Assembly (NCBI GenBank): GCA_947258815.1
Contig: CAMYJW010000025.1
Coordinates: 59,840 to 123,839, forward strand
Direction: 5' to 3'
Length of the DNA stretch: 64,000 nucleotides
Source of the DNA: an uncultured Sphingomonadaceae bacterium
Lineage (GTDB): Bacteria > Pseudomonadota > Alphaproteobacteria > Sphingomonadales > Sphingomonadaceae
The notes under the pieces were generated by a model. It ran no database searches, had not been told where the DNA came from, and saw nothing but the letters and a program-made list of their open reading frames with translations. A program made the translations under genes and the position numbers. Shown piece by piece: positions 24,577 to 33,860 of this stretch (its first letter is position 1; the number at the start of each line of letters is the position of its first letter).

Positions 24577-25489
24577 CCATTTTGTGCCGCTTGCGGCGCT
24601 TGTCTTCCTGTCCGGGTGTGGCTTTGCGGGATCAAAACCCGCCGATTCGCTCCCCGTGGCTCCGGCCAGCGGCCCGGCGGCCGACTATCCGGTTGTTATC
24701 GGAGCGCCGTTTACCATCGGCGCGATAACATACAGGCCAGCGGACAAGCTCAATTACGATGCCGTGGGCTATGCCGGCGTATCAGATGCGCCAGACACCC
24801 GGGTTTCGATCGCGCACAAAACGATGCCTTTGCCAAGCTACGCGGAAATCACGCATCTCGAAACGGGCAGAACCATCCTCACGCGGGTGGAAACGCGCGG
24901 GCCGATGGTCAACGATCGGCTTGTGGAGCTTTCACAAGGGGCCGCAATCCAGCTTGGTATCGGGCCGGGATCAGATGCGCCGATCCGGGTTCGCAGAGTC
25001 AATCCGCCTGAACAGGAGCGCGCGTTGCTGCGCTCGGGCGGCGAAGTTTCACCGCGTATGGACACCCCCCAGGCGCTTCTGAAAGTTCTCAAACGCAAGC
25101 TTGTTAGCAGGGAACCGCTGGCGCCGGCCGGGCCGTCGGCAGCGCCGCAAGCCCAACCTGCCGCTTCGCCCGCGAATGCGGCTGAGACCACCCCCGTTTC
25201 GGAACCCGCCAGAACGGAACCGGTGCGAGTCTCCCCGACTACCGCGACACCGCAGACGCCAGCGGCGACAACTCCCGCACCTGGGAACATTATCGTTCAG
25301 GTTGCAGCATTCTCGACCCGGCAACGGGCAGACACCGCGGCGAAAACACTTGGCGCGCATGTCAGCAAACCGGGAAAATACTGGTATGTCCGGTTCGGTC
25401 CGTTTGCATCGCTCAGCGATGCACAGGCAGCGCTGGAGAAGGCGCGGTCTGCGGGCTATAGCGATGCGCGAATCCAGCGCACGGATTGA
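24560..25489 (+). CDS. rlpA: RlpA-like lipoprotein with SPOR domain
   Basis: RlpA proteins are septal lytic transglycosylases acting on denuded glycan. A lipoprotein signal ends at LVFLSGCG (lipidated Cys20). A double-psi beta-barrel region spans about residues 60-145 (SIAHKTMP with His86, then TRVETRGPMVNDRLVELS), then a Pro/Ala linker, and a C-terminal SPOR domain (about 235-309) that binds denuded peptidoglycan at the septum. In canonical RlpA the ETRGP block reads NDRGP; the aspartate is Thr112 here, and the upstream TANGE motif is not visible. It may be a non-catalytic septal protein. Confidence 0.82.
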   Translation: MRLSVNHFVPLAALVFLSGCGFAGSKPADSLPVAPASGPAADYPVVIGAPFTIGAITYRPADKLNYDAVGYAGVSDAPDTRVSIAHKTMPLPSYAEITHLETGRTILTRVETRGPMVNDRLVELSQGAAIQLGIGPGSDAPIRVRRVNPPEQERALLRSGGEVSPRMDTPQALLKVLKRKLVSREPLAPAGPSAAPQAQPAASPANAAETTPVSEPARTEPVRVSPTTATPQTPAATTPAPGNIIVQVAAFSTRQRADTAAKTLGAHVSKPGKYWYVRFGPFASLSDAQAALEKARSAGYSDARIQRTD

Positions 25490-25544
25490 ATCTCTCCAAT
25501 TCTCCGCGTGCTGATCATCCGGCACGGCCCACGGGGGAACAGGT

Positions 25545-26714
25545 TTGCATATCAAGCGAGGGGCGGTCCTGCTCGGTCTGGCAATGGCGTGCGCAACGTC
25601 TGCCCATGCCCGCACTGACGCCACGCGATATCCCCAGCCACCGGCGGAAATTGCCGATATACCGGTAGCGCTTCTGGTCGATACCGGTTCCGGCATGACC
25701 TTGTTTGCCCGCAAACCGGACTTGAGATTCGTTCCCGCGTCGATGACCAAGGTCATGACGACTTTTGTCGCATTCGAAGAGATTTCAGCCGGAAGACTGG
25801 CGCAAGACAGAGTGTTTTCGGTCCGCCCCGAAACCGCGCGTCTCTGGAACGGGCGCGGAACAAGCATGTATCTGACTGCGAATGAGAAAGTCAGCACGCA
25901 CGATCTGTTGCGCGGCATCATGACAGCATCGGCCAATGATGCGGCTGTGGTTCTGGCGGAAAGTTATGCCGGAAATGTGCCTGCATGGTCATTTCTGATG
26001 AACGATGCGGCCAGGCGGCTGGGCATGAAAAACAGCGCGTTCAACACACCCAATGGCTGGCCGGACCAAGGCAAAACTTTTGTCAGCGCGCGTGATCTTG
26101 TCACTCTTTCAACTGCGATGATCCGGCAGTTTCCAGGCCTTTATCGCCAGTATTCCGGCAAGCGCGAAATGGTCTGGAAACGCGTGCGCCTGTTCAGCCA
26201 CGATCCGGTAACCGGACAGATTCCCGGAGCCGATGGCATCAAGACGGGATACACAAGCGAAGCGGGCTACAATTTTCTCGGGTCTGCCGAACGGGAAGGG
26301 CGCAGGCTTGTGATGGTCCTTGCCGGGGCAAAAAGCCAGGCCCAGCGGGCAGCTGCATCGCGCACATTTCTGGAGTGGGGCTTTGCCGCGTGGCAATCGC
26401 GCAAACTGTTTCCACACGATGCGAGGGTGGGGAACGCGCGCGTCCAGAACGGAACGTCCGCACATCTCGAACTTGTCACGCGCGAGGCCGCCCATGCGAC
26501 TTTTCCCGCGCGCAGCAACGCGCGGATCAAACTGAAGATTCGCTATAAGGGACCGCTTGTTGCCCCGATCGAAAAAGGCGCGCAGGTTGCCGAACTGGAA
26601 ATACTGACTGGCGCCCTTCCGCCAACCAGCGTGCCGCTCTATGCAGGGCATTCAGTCGCAAGGGCAGGCCCGATCGACAGGCTGATGAATGGACTTAGGA
26701 AGCTGATTTCATGA
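25545..26714 (+). CDS. dacA: D-alanyl-D-alanine carboxypeptidase (PBP5/6 family)
   Basis: This penicillin-binding protein trims the terminal D-Ala of peptidoglycan pentapeptides. A signal peptide spans about residues 1-22. The three active-site motifs are present: Ser66-x-x-Lys69 in PASMTK, Ser129-Ala-Asn131, and Lys233-Thr-Gly in GIKTGYT. A C-terminal beta domain and an amphipathic tail (IDRLMNGLRKLIS) for membrane anchoring complete the family layout. The start is TTG at 25545 with GGGGGAA upstream. Its stop overlaps tmk as ATGA. Confidence 0.92.
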   Translation: MHIKRGAVLLGLAMACATSAHARTDATRYPQPPAEIADIPVALLVDTGSGMTLFARKPDLRFVPASMTKVMTTFVAFEEISAGRLAQDRVFSVRPETARLWNGRGTSMYLTANEKVSTHDLLRGIMTASANDAAVVLAESYAGNVPAWSFLMNDAARRLGMKNSAFNTPNGWPDQGKTFVSARDLVTLSTAMIRQFPGLYRQYSGKREMVWKRVRLFSHDPVTGQIPGADGIKTGYTSEAGYNFLGSAEREGRRLVMVLAGAKSQAQRAAASRTFLEWGFAAWQSRKLFPHDARVGNARVQNGTSAHLELVTREAAHATFPARSNARIKLKIRYKGPLVAPIEKGAQVAELEILTGALPPTSVPLYAGHSVARAGPIDRLMNGLRKLIS

Positions 26715-27349
26715 GCGCGGGCAAATTCATTGCATTTGAAGGCGGAGAAGGGGCGGGCAAATCGACCCAGGCAAAGATGCTTGCGGATGCATTGGAAAGC
26801 CTTGATTTTCGCGTTGTCACGACGCGCGAACCGGGCGGCACGGCGGGCGCCGAAGCCATTCGCGAACTGCTGCTCGATCCTGAAGGACAAGGTTGGAATC
26901 CGCGCGCCGAAGCACTGTTGTTTGCCGCGGCGCGCTCGGACCATGTTGAAAAGCGCATTTCCCCTGCGATCCGCGATGGCGCGTGGGTGATCTGTGATCG
27001 TTTCCTCGATTCAAGCCGCGCCTATCAAGGCGGTGGAGGTGGGTTGAGCGACGCCGACATCCTTGCCCTGCACCAGATCGGCAGCAGCGGCGTTCTGCCC
27101 GATCTGACTGTGCTGATCGAAGTCTCGCCCCGGATCAGCGCGCAGCGCCTTGCCGCACGCGACATCGACGGCGCGGACCGGATCGGCGGTCGCGAACCTG
27201 CCTATCATGCGCGCGTAGCCGAAGCGTTCGAAAAGATCGCCAGGGCTGAGCCTCAACGCTTCGTGCGGATCGATGGCAACGGCACCGCGCAGGAAACCCA
27301 CACGCGCGTCATGGAAGCGCTTGCGCCGTTGCTGGGTGCCGGCTCATGA
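26711..27349 (+). CDS. tmk: Thymidylate kinase
   Basis: It phosphorylates dTMP to dTDP in the cytoplasm. The P-loop GGEGAGKST is at residues 11-19, the DR(Y/F) motif is CDRFLDSSRAYQG, and a lid region RDIDGADRIGGRE follows. The length of 212 residues is normal. It overlaps dacA upstream and holB downstream by 4 bases each, so the three are translationally coupled. The tmk-holB-metG-tatD order is widely conserved in bacteria. Confidence 0.95.
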   Translation: MSAGKFIAFEGGEGAGKSTQAKMLADALESLDFRVVTTREPGGTAGAEAIRELLLDPEGQGWNPRAEALLFAAARSDHVEKRISPAIRDGAWVICDRFLDSSRAYQGGGGGLSDADILALHQIGSSGVLPDLTVLIEVSPRISAQRLAARDIDGADRIGGREPAYHARVAEAFEKIARAEPQRFVRIDGNGTAQETHTRVMEALAPLLGAGS

Positions 27350-28329
27350 ACGTATCGGCCAGCGGTTTTATCGGTCAGAACGCGGCATGGCGGGAATGGA
27401 CCGCCGCGCTCGCTTCGGGACGAATGCACCACGGCTGGCTGCTTTCCGGGCCGCGCGGACTGGGCAAACGGGCCTTTGCGCGCGCGGCTGCGGCGGAACT
27501 GGTGCGTTTGCCGGGTCAGGAACCGCCCGATCCGCGCAATCACCCCGATGTCATCATTCTCGATCACTTGCCCAAGGACGATAAGGAAGCGGTCAAGCGA
27601 GACGCCGGGAAAGTCTATGAAGTCAAACGCAACGTCACCGTCGACCAGGTCCGCGCGATGCAGCAGCGGCTGACAACCCGGCCAACGCTTGGCGAAAAAC
27701 GCGCGATAATTATCGACCCTGCCGATGATATGGAAACGGCTGCTGTAAACGCACTGCTCAAGAGCCTCGAAGAACCGCCTGTGGGCACTTATTTCCTGCT
27801 TATCGCGCATCAGCCCGGACGCCTGCTTCCCACGATCCGGTCGCGTTGCCGGATTTTGCGGTTTGCCGCGCTTTCGCCAGACGATCTCGAAGCCATGCTG
27901 GTGCGTGACATGCCGGAAACGGATGGCGAGACCAGACAGGCTGCAATCGCCGCGGCTCACGGCTCGGCCGGCGTCGCGCAATCGTTTGTCGCGCATAACT
28001 TGCGACGCCTGCATGAACTGATGACGCAGATCATGCATGAAGGCGATGCCGATTTCAGCCTGCGCGGCGCACTGGCGGACGAGGTGGGGGCACGCCCCGC
28101 GCGCGAAAAGCTGCTGGCGGTTCTCGATCTTGCCCGTGCCGCGCTTGCCGCCGAACTTCCGCACGGCGGGCGCGAACGGCAACTGCGTGTGATCGATGCG
28201 CACGGTCAGCTTGCGCGACTGGCGACACAGGCACCGACCTACAATTTCGATCCCGGCCTGCTGGTTATGGAAATTGGCGGGTTGCTGGCCTCGGCGGCGA
28301 TGCCTAGAGAGGCCGCAAAGCAGCACTAA
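27346..28329 (+). CDS. holB: DNA polymerase III delta' subunit
   Basis: Delta' is part of the clamp loader. The N-terminal region HHGWLLSGPRGLGKRAFARA corresponds to the degenerate P-loop, and NALLKSLEEPPVGTYFLLIAHQPGRLLPTIRSRCRILRF contains the sensor SRC motif of clamp-loader AAA+ proteins. The zinc-binding cysteines found in many delta' proteins are replaced (residues around 60 read RLPGQEPPDPRNHPD), which is usual in alphaproteobacteria. The 327-residue length fits. Confidence 0.92.
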   Translation: MNVSASGFIGQNAAWREWTAALASGRMHHGWLLSGPRGLGKRAFARAAAAELVRLPGQEPPDPRNHPDVIILDHLPKDDKEAVKRDAGKVYEVKRNVTVDQVRAMQQRLTTRPTLGEKRAIIIDPADDMETAAVNALLKSLEEPPVGTYFLLIAHQPGRLLPTIRSRCRILRFAALSPDDLEAMLVRDMPETDGETRQAAIAAAHGSAGVAQSFVAHNLRRLHELMTQIMHEGDADFSLRGALADEVGARPAREKLLAVLDLARAALAAELPHGGRERQLRVIDAHGQLARLATQAPTYNFDPGLLVMEIGGLLASAAMPREAAKQH

Positions 28330-28353
28330 TCCCGGAAAGACACGCGCCCGCTT

Positions 28354-29922
28354 ATGGCCGATCCATTTTATATCACCACGGCGATCCACTATCCCAATGG
28401 CAAGCCGCACATCGGCCACGCGTATGAGACGATTGCGGCCGATGTGATGGCGCGGTTCCAGCGCGCGCGCGGGCGCGACGTGCGTTTCCAGACCGGCACG
28501 GACGAACATGGCCTGAAAATGGCGCAAAAAGCGCGGGACATGGGAATAACGCCGCGCGCACTCGCTGATGAAATGTCCGGCTATTTCAAGGAATTGTTTG
28601 ACCACCTTGATATTTCGTATGATCGCTTCATTCGCACCACCGAAGATGAACACCACCGCGCCAGTCAGGCAATCTGGAAAGCGATGGAAGCCAGCGGCGA
28701 TCTCTATGCGGATCGCTATGAAGGCTGGTATTCGGTTCGCGACGAAGCCTATTATGATGAAAGCGAGCTGACCGACGGGGAAGGGGAGGAAAAACTCTCG
28801 CCTCAAGGCACTCCGGTCGAATGGACGGTTGAGGAAAGCTGGTTTTTCCGGCTTTCGAAGTATCAGGAACCGCTGCTTGCGCTTTATCGCGACAATCCCG
28901 ATTTTACCCGCCCGGAAAGCCGCCGCAACGAAGTGATGCGGTTTGTCGAAGGCGGGCTTCGCGATCTTTCGGTTTCACGCACCAGCTTTGACTGGGGCGT
29001 GAAGGTGCCGGACGCGGAAGACCATGTCATGTATGTCTGGGTCGATGCGCTGACCAATTATCTCACCGGTCTGGGCTATCCCGATCAGACACCGGATTTT
29101 GACAAATTCTGGCCGGCGGACATCCATCTCATCGGCAAGGATATCGTGCGCTTTCACGCGGTTTACTGGCCGGCATTTCTGATGAGCGCCGGAATTGCCC
29201 TGCCAAAGCAGGTGTTCGGGCACGGGTTCCTTCTCAACCGTGGCCAGAAGGAATCGAAATCGCTGGGCAATGTAACCGATCCGATGGAACTGGCTGACCG
29301 TTTCGGCGTCGATCCGCTGCGTTATTTTCTGCTGCGCGAAATCGCTTTCGGGCAGGACGGCAGCTATTCACCCGAAGCGATCGTTACGCGCGCAAACGCG
29401 GAACTGGCCAACAGCTTCGGCAATCTGGCGCAGCGCGTTCTTTCGATGATTTTCAAGAACTGCGACGGTAAGTTGCGCGCCGATCTTGAGGTATTGGATG
29501 AAGACACAGCGTTGGAAGCAAATGTCCGCGCCAGCATCGATGGGCTTGTCTCCAGTTTTGAACGGCTCGCCTTCAGTGACGGGCTGGAGAGCTGGATGCA
29601 TGCCGTGTTCGCCTGCAACCAGTATGTTGATGATCAGGCGCCGTGGGGTCTGAAAAAGACCGACCCGGAACGGATGGCGACAGTGTTGATGACATTGTTC
29701 CGCTGTGTGCGCGATCTGGCGATTGCCGTCAGGCCCGTCGTGCCCACTTCGGCGGACACGTTGCTTGACCAGATGGGTATTCCTGCCGATGCGCGCGACT
29801 ATGCTGCATTTGAAAATGCCAACTGGTTTGCGCAGCTTGCCGGGTCAGGATTTGTTCTGGACAAGCCCGAAGGCGTGTTCCCGCGCCTCGAACTGCCAGA
29901 AACTGAAACAGAGACCGACTGA
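28354..29922 (+). CDS. metG: Methionyl-tRNA synthetase
   Basis: This class I synthetase charges both initiator and elongator tRNA-Met. The HIGH-type motif is in YPNGKPHIGHAYE and the KMSKS-type motif is KESKS in LNRGQKESKSLGN. The connective region (about residues 120-150) reads DEAYYDESELTDGEGEEKLSPQG and lacks zinc-ligand cysteines, so it is the zinc-free subtype. At 522 residues it lacks the C-terminal tRNA-binding appendix. Its stop overlaps tatD as TGATG. Confidence 0.95.
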   Translation: MADPFYITTAIHYPNGKPHIGHAYETIAADVMARFQRARGRDVRFQTGTDEHGLKMAQKARDMGITPRALADEMSGYFKELFDHLDISYDRFIRTTEDEHHRASQAIWKAMEASGDLYADRYEGWYSVRDEAYYDESELTDGEGEEKLSPQGTPVEWTVEESWFFRLSKYQEPLLALYRDNPDFTRPESRRNEVMRFVEGGLRDLSVSRTSFDWGVKVPDAEDHVMYVWVDALTNYLTGLGYPDQTPDFDKFWPADIHLIGKDIVRFHAVYWPAFLMSAGIALPKQVFGHGFLLNRGQKESKSLGNVTDPMELADRFGVDPLRYFLLREIAFGQDGSYSPEAIVTRANAELANSFGNLAQRVLSMIFKNCDGKLRADLEVLDEDTALEANVRASIDGLVSSFERLAFSDGLESWMHAVFACNQYVDDQAPWGLKKTDPERMATVLMTLFRCVRDLAIAVRPVVPTSADTLLDQMGIPADARDYAAFENANWFAQLAGSGFVLDKPEGVFPRLELPETETETD

Positions 29923-30698
29923 TGCTGATCGATTCGCACTGCCACCTCGAATACAAGGGGCTCATCGAAGATCAGCCGGGCGTGCTCAGCCGGGCGCGTT
30001 CGGCGGGAATTAGCGGTTTCCTGAACATTTCGACACGCCAGAGCGAGTGGGATCAGGTCGTCGCCACGGCCGCGCGCGAGGCGGATGTCTGGGCCAGCGT
30101 CGGTATTCATCCGCATGAAGCCGATGCGCACGCGGATCTGGGTGAGGGCGCGCTGATCAAGGCTTCGGAACACGCCAAAGTCATCGCCATCGGTGAAACC
30201 GGGCTTGATTATTATTACGATCATTCGGATCGCGAGACGCAAAAAGCCCTGTTTCGCACCCATATCGACGTCGCGCGACAAACCGGACTGCCGTTGATCG
30301 TGCACACGCGCGATGCGGAAGACGATACAGCGCAAATCCTGTCCGATGAGATGGAGAAGGGCGCTTTTCCCGCGCTGATTCATTGTTTCACAGCTTCGTC
30401 CGATTTCGCGCGTAAAGTGCTCGATCTGGGATTGACGATTTCACTGTCGGGCATCGTTACCTTCAAGAATGCCAGGGATTTGCAGGCAATTGCTGCAACA
30501 TTGCCTGAAGACAGGCTGCTGGTTGAAACCGACGCGCCATTTCTTGCGCCCGTGCCGCATCGCGGGCAGACGTGCGAGCCCGCATTTACAGCAGACACCG
30601 CACGCTGTGTCGCCGGTTTGCGCGGGATCGAAACCGAACGACTGGCAGACACCACAAGCCGTAATTTCTTCAACCTGTTCACAAAGGCAACGGTGTGA
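29922..30698 (+). CDS. TatD-family metal-dependent hydrolase
   Basis: A TIM-barrel hydrolase with His6 and His8 in IDSHCHLE, GETGLDYYY, and conserved HxxD-like blocks VHTRDAEDD, HCFTAS and ETDAPFLAP. Members act as 3'-5' DNA exonucleases or on other phosphoesters; YcfH and TatD are close relatives. The length is 258 residues. It overlaps metG and the following hydrolase, as in the common metG-ycfH arrangement. Confidence 0.92.
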   Translation: MLIDSHCHLEYKGLIEDQPGVLSRARSAGISGFLNISTRQSEWDQVVATAAREADVWASVGIHPHEADAHADLGEGALIKASEHAKVIAIGETGLDYYYDHSDRETQKALFRTHIDVARQTGLPLIVHTRDAEDDTAQILSDEMEKGAFPALIHCFTASSDFARKVLDLGLTISLSGIVTFKNARDLQAIAATLPEDRLLVETDAPFLAPVPHRGQTCEPAFTADTARCVAGLRGIETERLADTTSRNFFNLFTKATV

Positions 30699-31474
30699 AA
30701 CTGATCGTTCTGGGTAGCGGAACATCCACCGGCGTTCCGCGCCTTGGCGGTGAAACCGGCGTGGACTGGGGCGATTGTGACCCCGAAGAGCCCAAAAACC
30801 GCAGGTCACGCGTGTCGATCCTTCTGGAAAGCGACGCGGGCAAGCGGGTTCTGGTCGACACGTCGACGGACTTGCGCGCGCAATTGCTGACAAACCGGAT
30901 TGCAAGCATTGACGCCGTATTCTGGACACACGACCACGCGGATCACTGCCACGGTATCGATGATCTGCGCCCGTTGCGCTATGGCCGTGGCGGCCCGATA
31001 GCGGGATACGCCGCCGGAGAAACCGTGCGAAGGCTGCGCCAGCGTTTTGGCTATGTTTTTGCCGGACAGCACGGGTATCCAACGATTGTAGACATCGAAA
31101 CGCTGGACAACTTGCGGATGTGTTGCGGTTTTGGCGTAAGTTCCTGCCAGATGCCGCATGGCCCGGCAAAGTCCACCGCTTTTCGATTCGAGTGCGATGG
31201 GAAAAGCGTTTGTTATGCCACTGATTTCAGTGAAATAACTGCAGGTATGGTCAATCTGGCGGCTGATTGCGATCTTCTGGTTGTCGATTGTCTGCGTCGT
31301 CAATCGCATCCCACGCACGCGAACCTGGAAATGGCGCTGGATTACATCAGCAAAGCGCAAGTCAAGCGCGCGGTCCTGACGCATCTCGACAAATCAATGG
31401 ATTATGCGACATTGAGCGGCGAAGTCCCGCGCAACGTGTTGGTCGCATATGACGGAATGGTGATCGAGCCGTGA
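30695..31474 (+). CDS. MBL-fold metallo-hydrolase (PhnP-like)
   Basis: The protein has the metallo-beta-lactamase HxHxDH motif in WTHDHADHCHGID, with further metal ligands in SCQMPHG, ATDFSE and the final LTHLD. GSGTSTGVPRLGG near the N-terminus is typical of the PhnP/cyclic phosphodiesterase-like branch. The start is a GTG overlapping the tatD stop. The likely substrate is a cyclic phosphate or phosphodiester; no phn genes are near, so the phosphonate link is not supported. Confidence 0.88.
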   Translation: MKLIVLGSGTSTGVPRLGGETGVDWGDCDPEEPKNRRSRVSILLESDAGKRVLVDTSTDLRAQLLTNRIASIDAVFWTHDHADHCHGIDDLRPLRYGRGGPIAGYAAGETVRRLRQRFGYVFAGQHGYPTIVDIETLDNLRMCCGFGVSSCQMPHGPAKSTAFRFECDGKSVCYATDFSEITAGMVNLAADCDLLVVDCLRRQSHPTHANLEMALDYISKAQVKRAVLTHLDKSMDYATLSGEVPRNVLVAYDGMVIEP

Positions 31475-31644
31475 ATAACATGACAAGCATTGTCGCGATC
31501 ATATCCGTCCTTGGCTGGCTTGTTCTGGCAATCAGCGGCTATCGGTCTCACCGGGTTTCCGGTCGCAAGACATTGTTGATGGCCGCAGGCTGGCTTGGAA
31601 TCTTTGGCGGCCTGCTTCTCGTTCTCTGGCTGGCTGGAGCGTGA
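31471..31644 (+). CDS. Small membrane protein, 57 aa
   Basis: A GTG overlapping the preceding stop (GTGA) opens a 57-codon frame with two hydrophobic segments (about residues 5-22 and 36-55) separated by the basic loop YRSHRVSGRK. Coupling to the upstream gene and the clean two-helix pattern make it a credible gene despite its length. No function can be assigned. It is the last gene of the dacA-to-hydrolase run. Confidence 0.6.
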   Translation: MNNMTSIVAIISVLGWLVLAISGYRSHRVSGRKTLLMAAGWLGIFGGLLLVLWLAGA

Positions 31645-31729
31645 CATTTCACTGGACTGATCGTTGGGTCAAGCGGGGTCGTGGGCGCAACGCTCCGCCT
31701 CCTCTCATTCCACTCCTCATTTATTTAAC

Positions 31730-31743
31730 ATAATATATATTAT
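31730..31743. promoter_or_regulatory. AT-rich palindrome upstream of mazG
   Basis: ATAATATATATTAT is a perfect 14-base palindrome, striking in a GC-rich genome, 9 bases before the mazG ATG, which lacks a Shine-Dalgarno sequence. It could serve as -10 sequence for a near-leaderless transcript or as an operator. Confidence 0.35.
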
Positions 31744-31752
31744 CATTCCAAT

Positions 31753-32535
31753 ATGCCAGATCGTCAGACACCCCCAATCGAGCGCCTCCTCGCGATTATG
31801 GCGCGGCTCAGACATCCGCAGACCGGCTGTGAGTGGGATCGCGAGCAATCGTTCGAAACGATCGCGCCATATACGATCGAGGAAGCCTACGAAGTTGCCG
31901 ACGCGATCGAACGCAATGATATCGCTGGGCTCAAGGACGAGCTTGGCGATCTGCTCCTGCAAGTCGTGTTTCATGCGCGCATCGCCGAAGAAGCCACGCA
32001 TTTCACGTTCGATGATGTTGCCGCGTCGATTTCGGAAAAACTTGAAAAGCGCCACCCGCATATCTTTGGCGATGAGGATCACAGCCAGAGCACCCAGACT
32101 GTACGATGGGAAAAGCTGAAAGCAGCTGAACGCGCCGCCCGAGGCGAAACCGGCGTGCTTGATGGTGTCGCGCTTTCCCTGCCCGCGCTGATGCGTGCCG
32201 AAAAGCTTCAAAAGCGCGCCGCGCGCGTGGGGTTTGACTGGCCCGATGCCAGCGGCCCTGCCGCGAAGGTTCGCGAAGAGCTGGATGAACTGGCTGGCGC
32301 GACCAGCGAAACCGACAGATTTGAGGAGGCCGGAGACCTGATGTTTGCTGCGGTCAATGCCGTGCGCGCTTTGGGAATAGCGCCTGAAGAGGCGTTGAAG
32401 AAGGCCAATGCGAAGTTCGAACGGCGTTTTCGGGAAATGGAAGCCATGGCGGAACGGGACGGCGTTGATTTTTCCGCGCTCACTCTGGAGCGACAGGAAA
32501 ACTATTGGCAGGCCGTCAAGGCGTCAGAGCGCTGA
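31753..32535 (+). CDS. mazG: Nucleoside triphosphate pyrophosphohydrolase MazG
   Basis: MazG hydrolyses (d)NTPs to monophosphates, cleaning the nucleotide pool and lowering ppGpp in some bacteria. Two MazG domains are present: the N-terminal one with EEAYEVADAI and LKDELGDLLLQVVFHA, and a C-terminal one with REELDELAG and EEAGDLMFAAVN. The length of 260 residues is normal. Its 3' end overlaps that of hflX by 12 bases in convergent orientation. Confidence 0.95.
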   Translation: MPDRQTPPIERLLAIMARLRHPQTGCEWDREQSFETIAPYTIEEAYEVADAIERNDIAGLKDELGDLLLQVVFHARIAEEATHFTFDDVAASISEKLEKRHPHIFGDEDHSQSTQTVRWEKLKAAERAARGETGVLDGVALSLPALMRAEKLQKRAARVGFDWPDASGPAAKVREELDELAGATSETDRFEEAGDLMFAAVNAVRALGIAPEEALKKANAKFERRFREMEAMAERDGVDFSALTLERQENYWQAVKASER

Positions 32536-33795
32536 GAACCGTCCCAGTTCCCTTGGACTGAGCCGAACGGAAAGCCGAATCTGCGGTCCGTCGGGCCCCT
32601 CGCCCGCGTCATCCTCTGCCAGAACCACGCCGCGCGCGTGCAGAAACGCCAGGCGCTGTCCGTCCGATGCCGGAAGAACAAACTCGTGAATTTGCGAATC
32701 CGCGGTCAACGCTTCACCAAGCGTATCGAGCAGGACATCGCAGCCTTTGCCGGTGAGCGCCGACAGCGTCACAACCGCATCTTCCGACTTGCTATCGGCT
32801 ATCGCAGCCAGCTCAGCCTGCCTTTCGGGCGGGAGCAGATCGATCTTGTTCCAGACCTCAACAATCGGAACGCGCGATGCCCCGTCGTCCTCATCACGCA
32901 GACCAAGATCTGCAAGGACAGCAAGAACTTCGTGCTTTTGCTGTTCCGTATCGGGATTGGCCATATCGCGGACGTGCAGGATAATGTCTGCCGCTGTCAC
33001 TTCTTCAAGCGTTGCCCGGAATGCCGCGACAAGCTGGGTCGGCAAATCAGAGATGAACCCCACCGTGTCTGACAAAATCGCTTTTTCAACACCGGGCAGC
33101 CGTATCGCCCGCATCGTGGGATCGAGCGTTGCGAACAGCAGATCCTCTGCCATCACGTCGGCACCCGTCAAACGATTGAACAGAGTGGATTTTCCGGCAT
33201 TTGTATAGCCAACGAGGGCGACCACGGGCCAGGGCGCTTTTTCTCTGCGATCGCGGTGCAGCCCGCGCGTGCGGCGCACCTGTTCGAGTTCGCGGCGAAT
33301 GCGTGCCATCCGGTCACGGATCATCCGGCGATCGGCCTCGATCTGGGTTTCACCCGGACCGCCAAGAAAGCCAAAACCACCGCGCTGGCGTTCGAGGTGA
33401 GTCCAGCTTCGCACCAGTCTGCCCGCCTGATAATCGAGATGCGCAAGCTCAACTTGCAGGCGCCCTTCGGCGGTTGCCGCCCGTTCCCCGAAAATCTCCA
33501 GAATCAGACCGGTTCGGTCGATCACCTTGCGCTTGAGGCGATCTTCAAGATTACGCTGCTGGATGGCGGACAACGCGCCATCGACAATCACCAGTTCAGC
33601 CTGTGACTGCTCACACGCAACCGCGATATTCTCAACCTGCCCCTCACCCAGCAATGTTGCCGGACGAGGCTCTCGCAAGGGGACAACAAACGCATCGACA
33701 ATGTCGATCCCGATCGCCAGCGCCAGTCCCTTCGCCTCCTCAAGGCGTGCGTCAGGGTCCTGCGAGGCTTTTGCGCGCAAATGCGGATAGACCAC
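32524..33795 (-). CDS. hflX: Ribosome-associated GTPase HflX
   Basis: HflX splits stalled ribosomes after stress. The family N-terminal domain (GEGQVENIAVA) leads to a glycine-rich linker GGFGFLGGPGETQIE and then the G domain: P-loop GYTNAGKST, switch FATLDPT, DTVGFI and NKID. The first ATG/GTG/TTG start is the GTG at 33795, but the in-frame sequence just upstream reads EVTRGARAL, which looks like the conserved HflX N-terminus. Real initiation may be at ATA (33846) or ATT (33852), just after the hfq stop and near a GGGCAGG. It is cotranscribed with hfq, as in many proteobacteria. Confidence 0.92.
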   Translation of the reverse strand: MVYPHLRAKASQDPDARLEEAKGLALAIGIDIVDAFVVPLREPRPATLLGEGQVENIAVACEQSQAELVIVDGALSAIQQRNLEDRLKRKVIDRTGLILEIFGERAATAEGRLQVELAHLDYQAGRLVRSWTHLERQRGGFGFLGGPGETQIEADRRMIRDRMARIRRELEQVRRTRGLHRDRREKAPWPVVALVGYTNAGKSTLFNRLTGADVMAEDLLFATLDPTMRAIRLPGVEKAILSDTVGFISDLPTQLVAAFRATLEEVTAADIILHVRDMANPDTEQQKHEVLAVLADLGLRDEDDGASRVPIVEVWNKIDLLPPERQAELAAIADSKSEDAVVTLSALTGKGCDVLLDTLGEALTADSQIHEFVLPASDGQRLAFLHARGVVLAEDDAGEGPDGPQIRLSVRLSPRELGRFSAL

Positions 33796-33860
33796 AAGCG
33801 CGCGTGCGCCCCGGGTTACTTCTCCGGTGAGATCGTCGTCTGTTATTGAAATAACCTGCC

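Noticed and set aside
27253..28806. Minus-strand frame of 517 codons opposite tmk-holB-metG
   Set aside because: Antisense to three certain genes; no recognisable motif.
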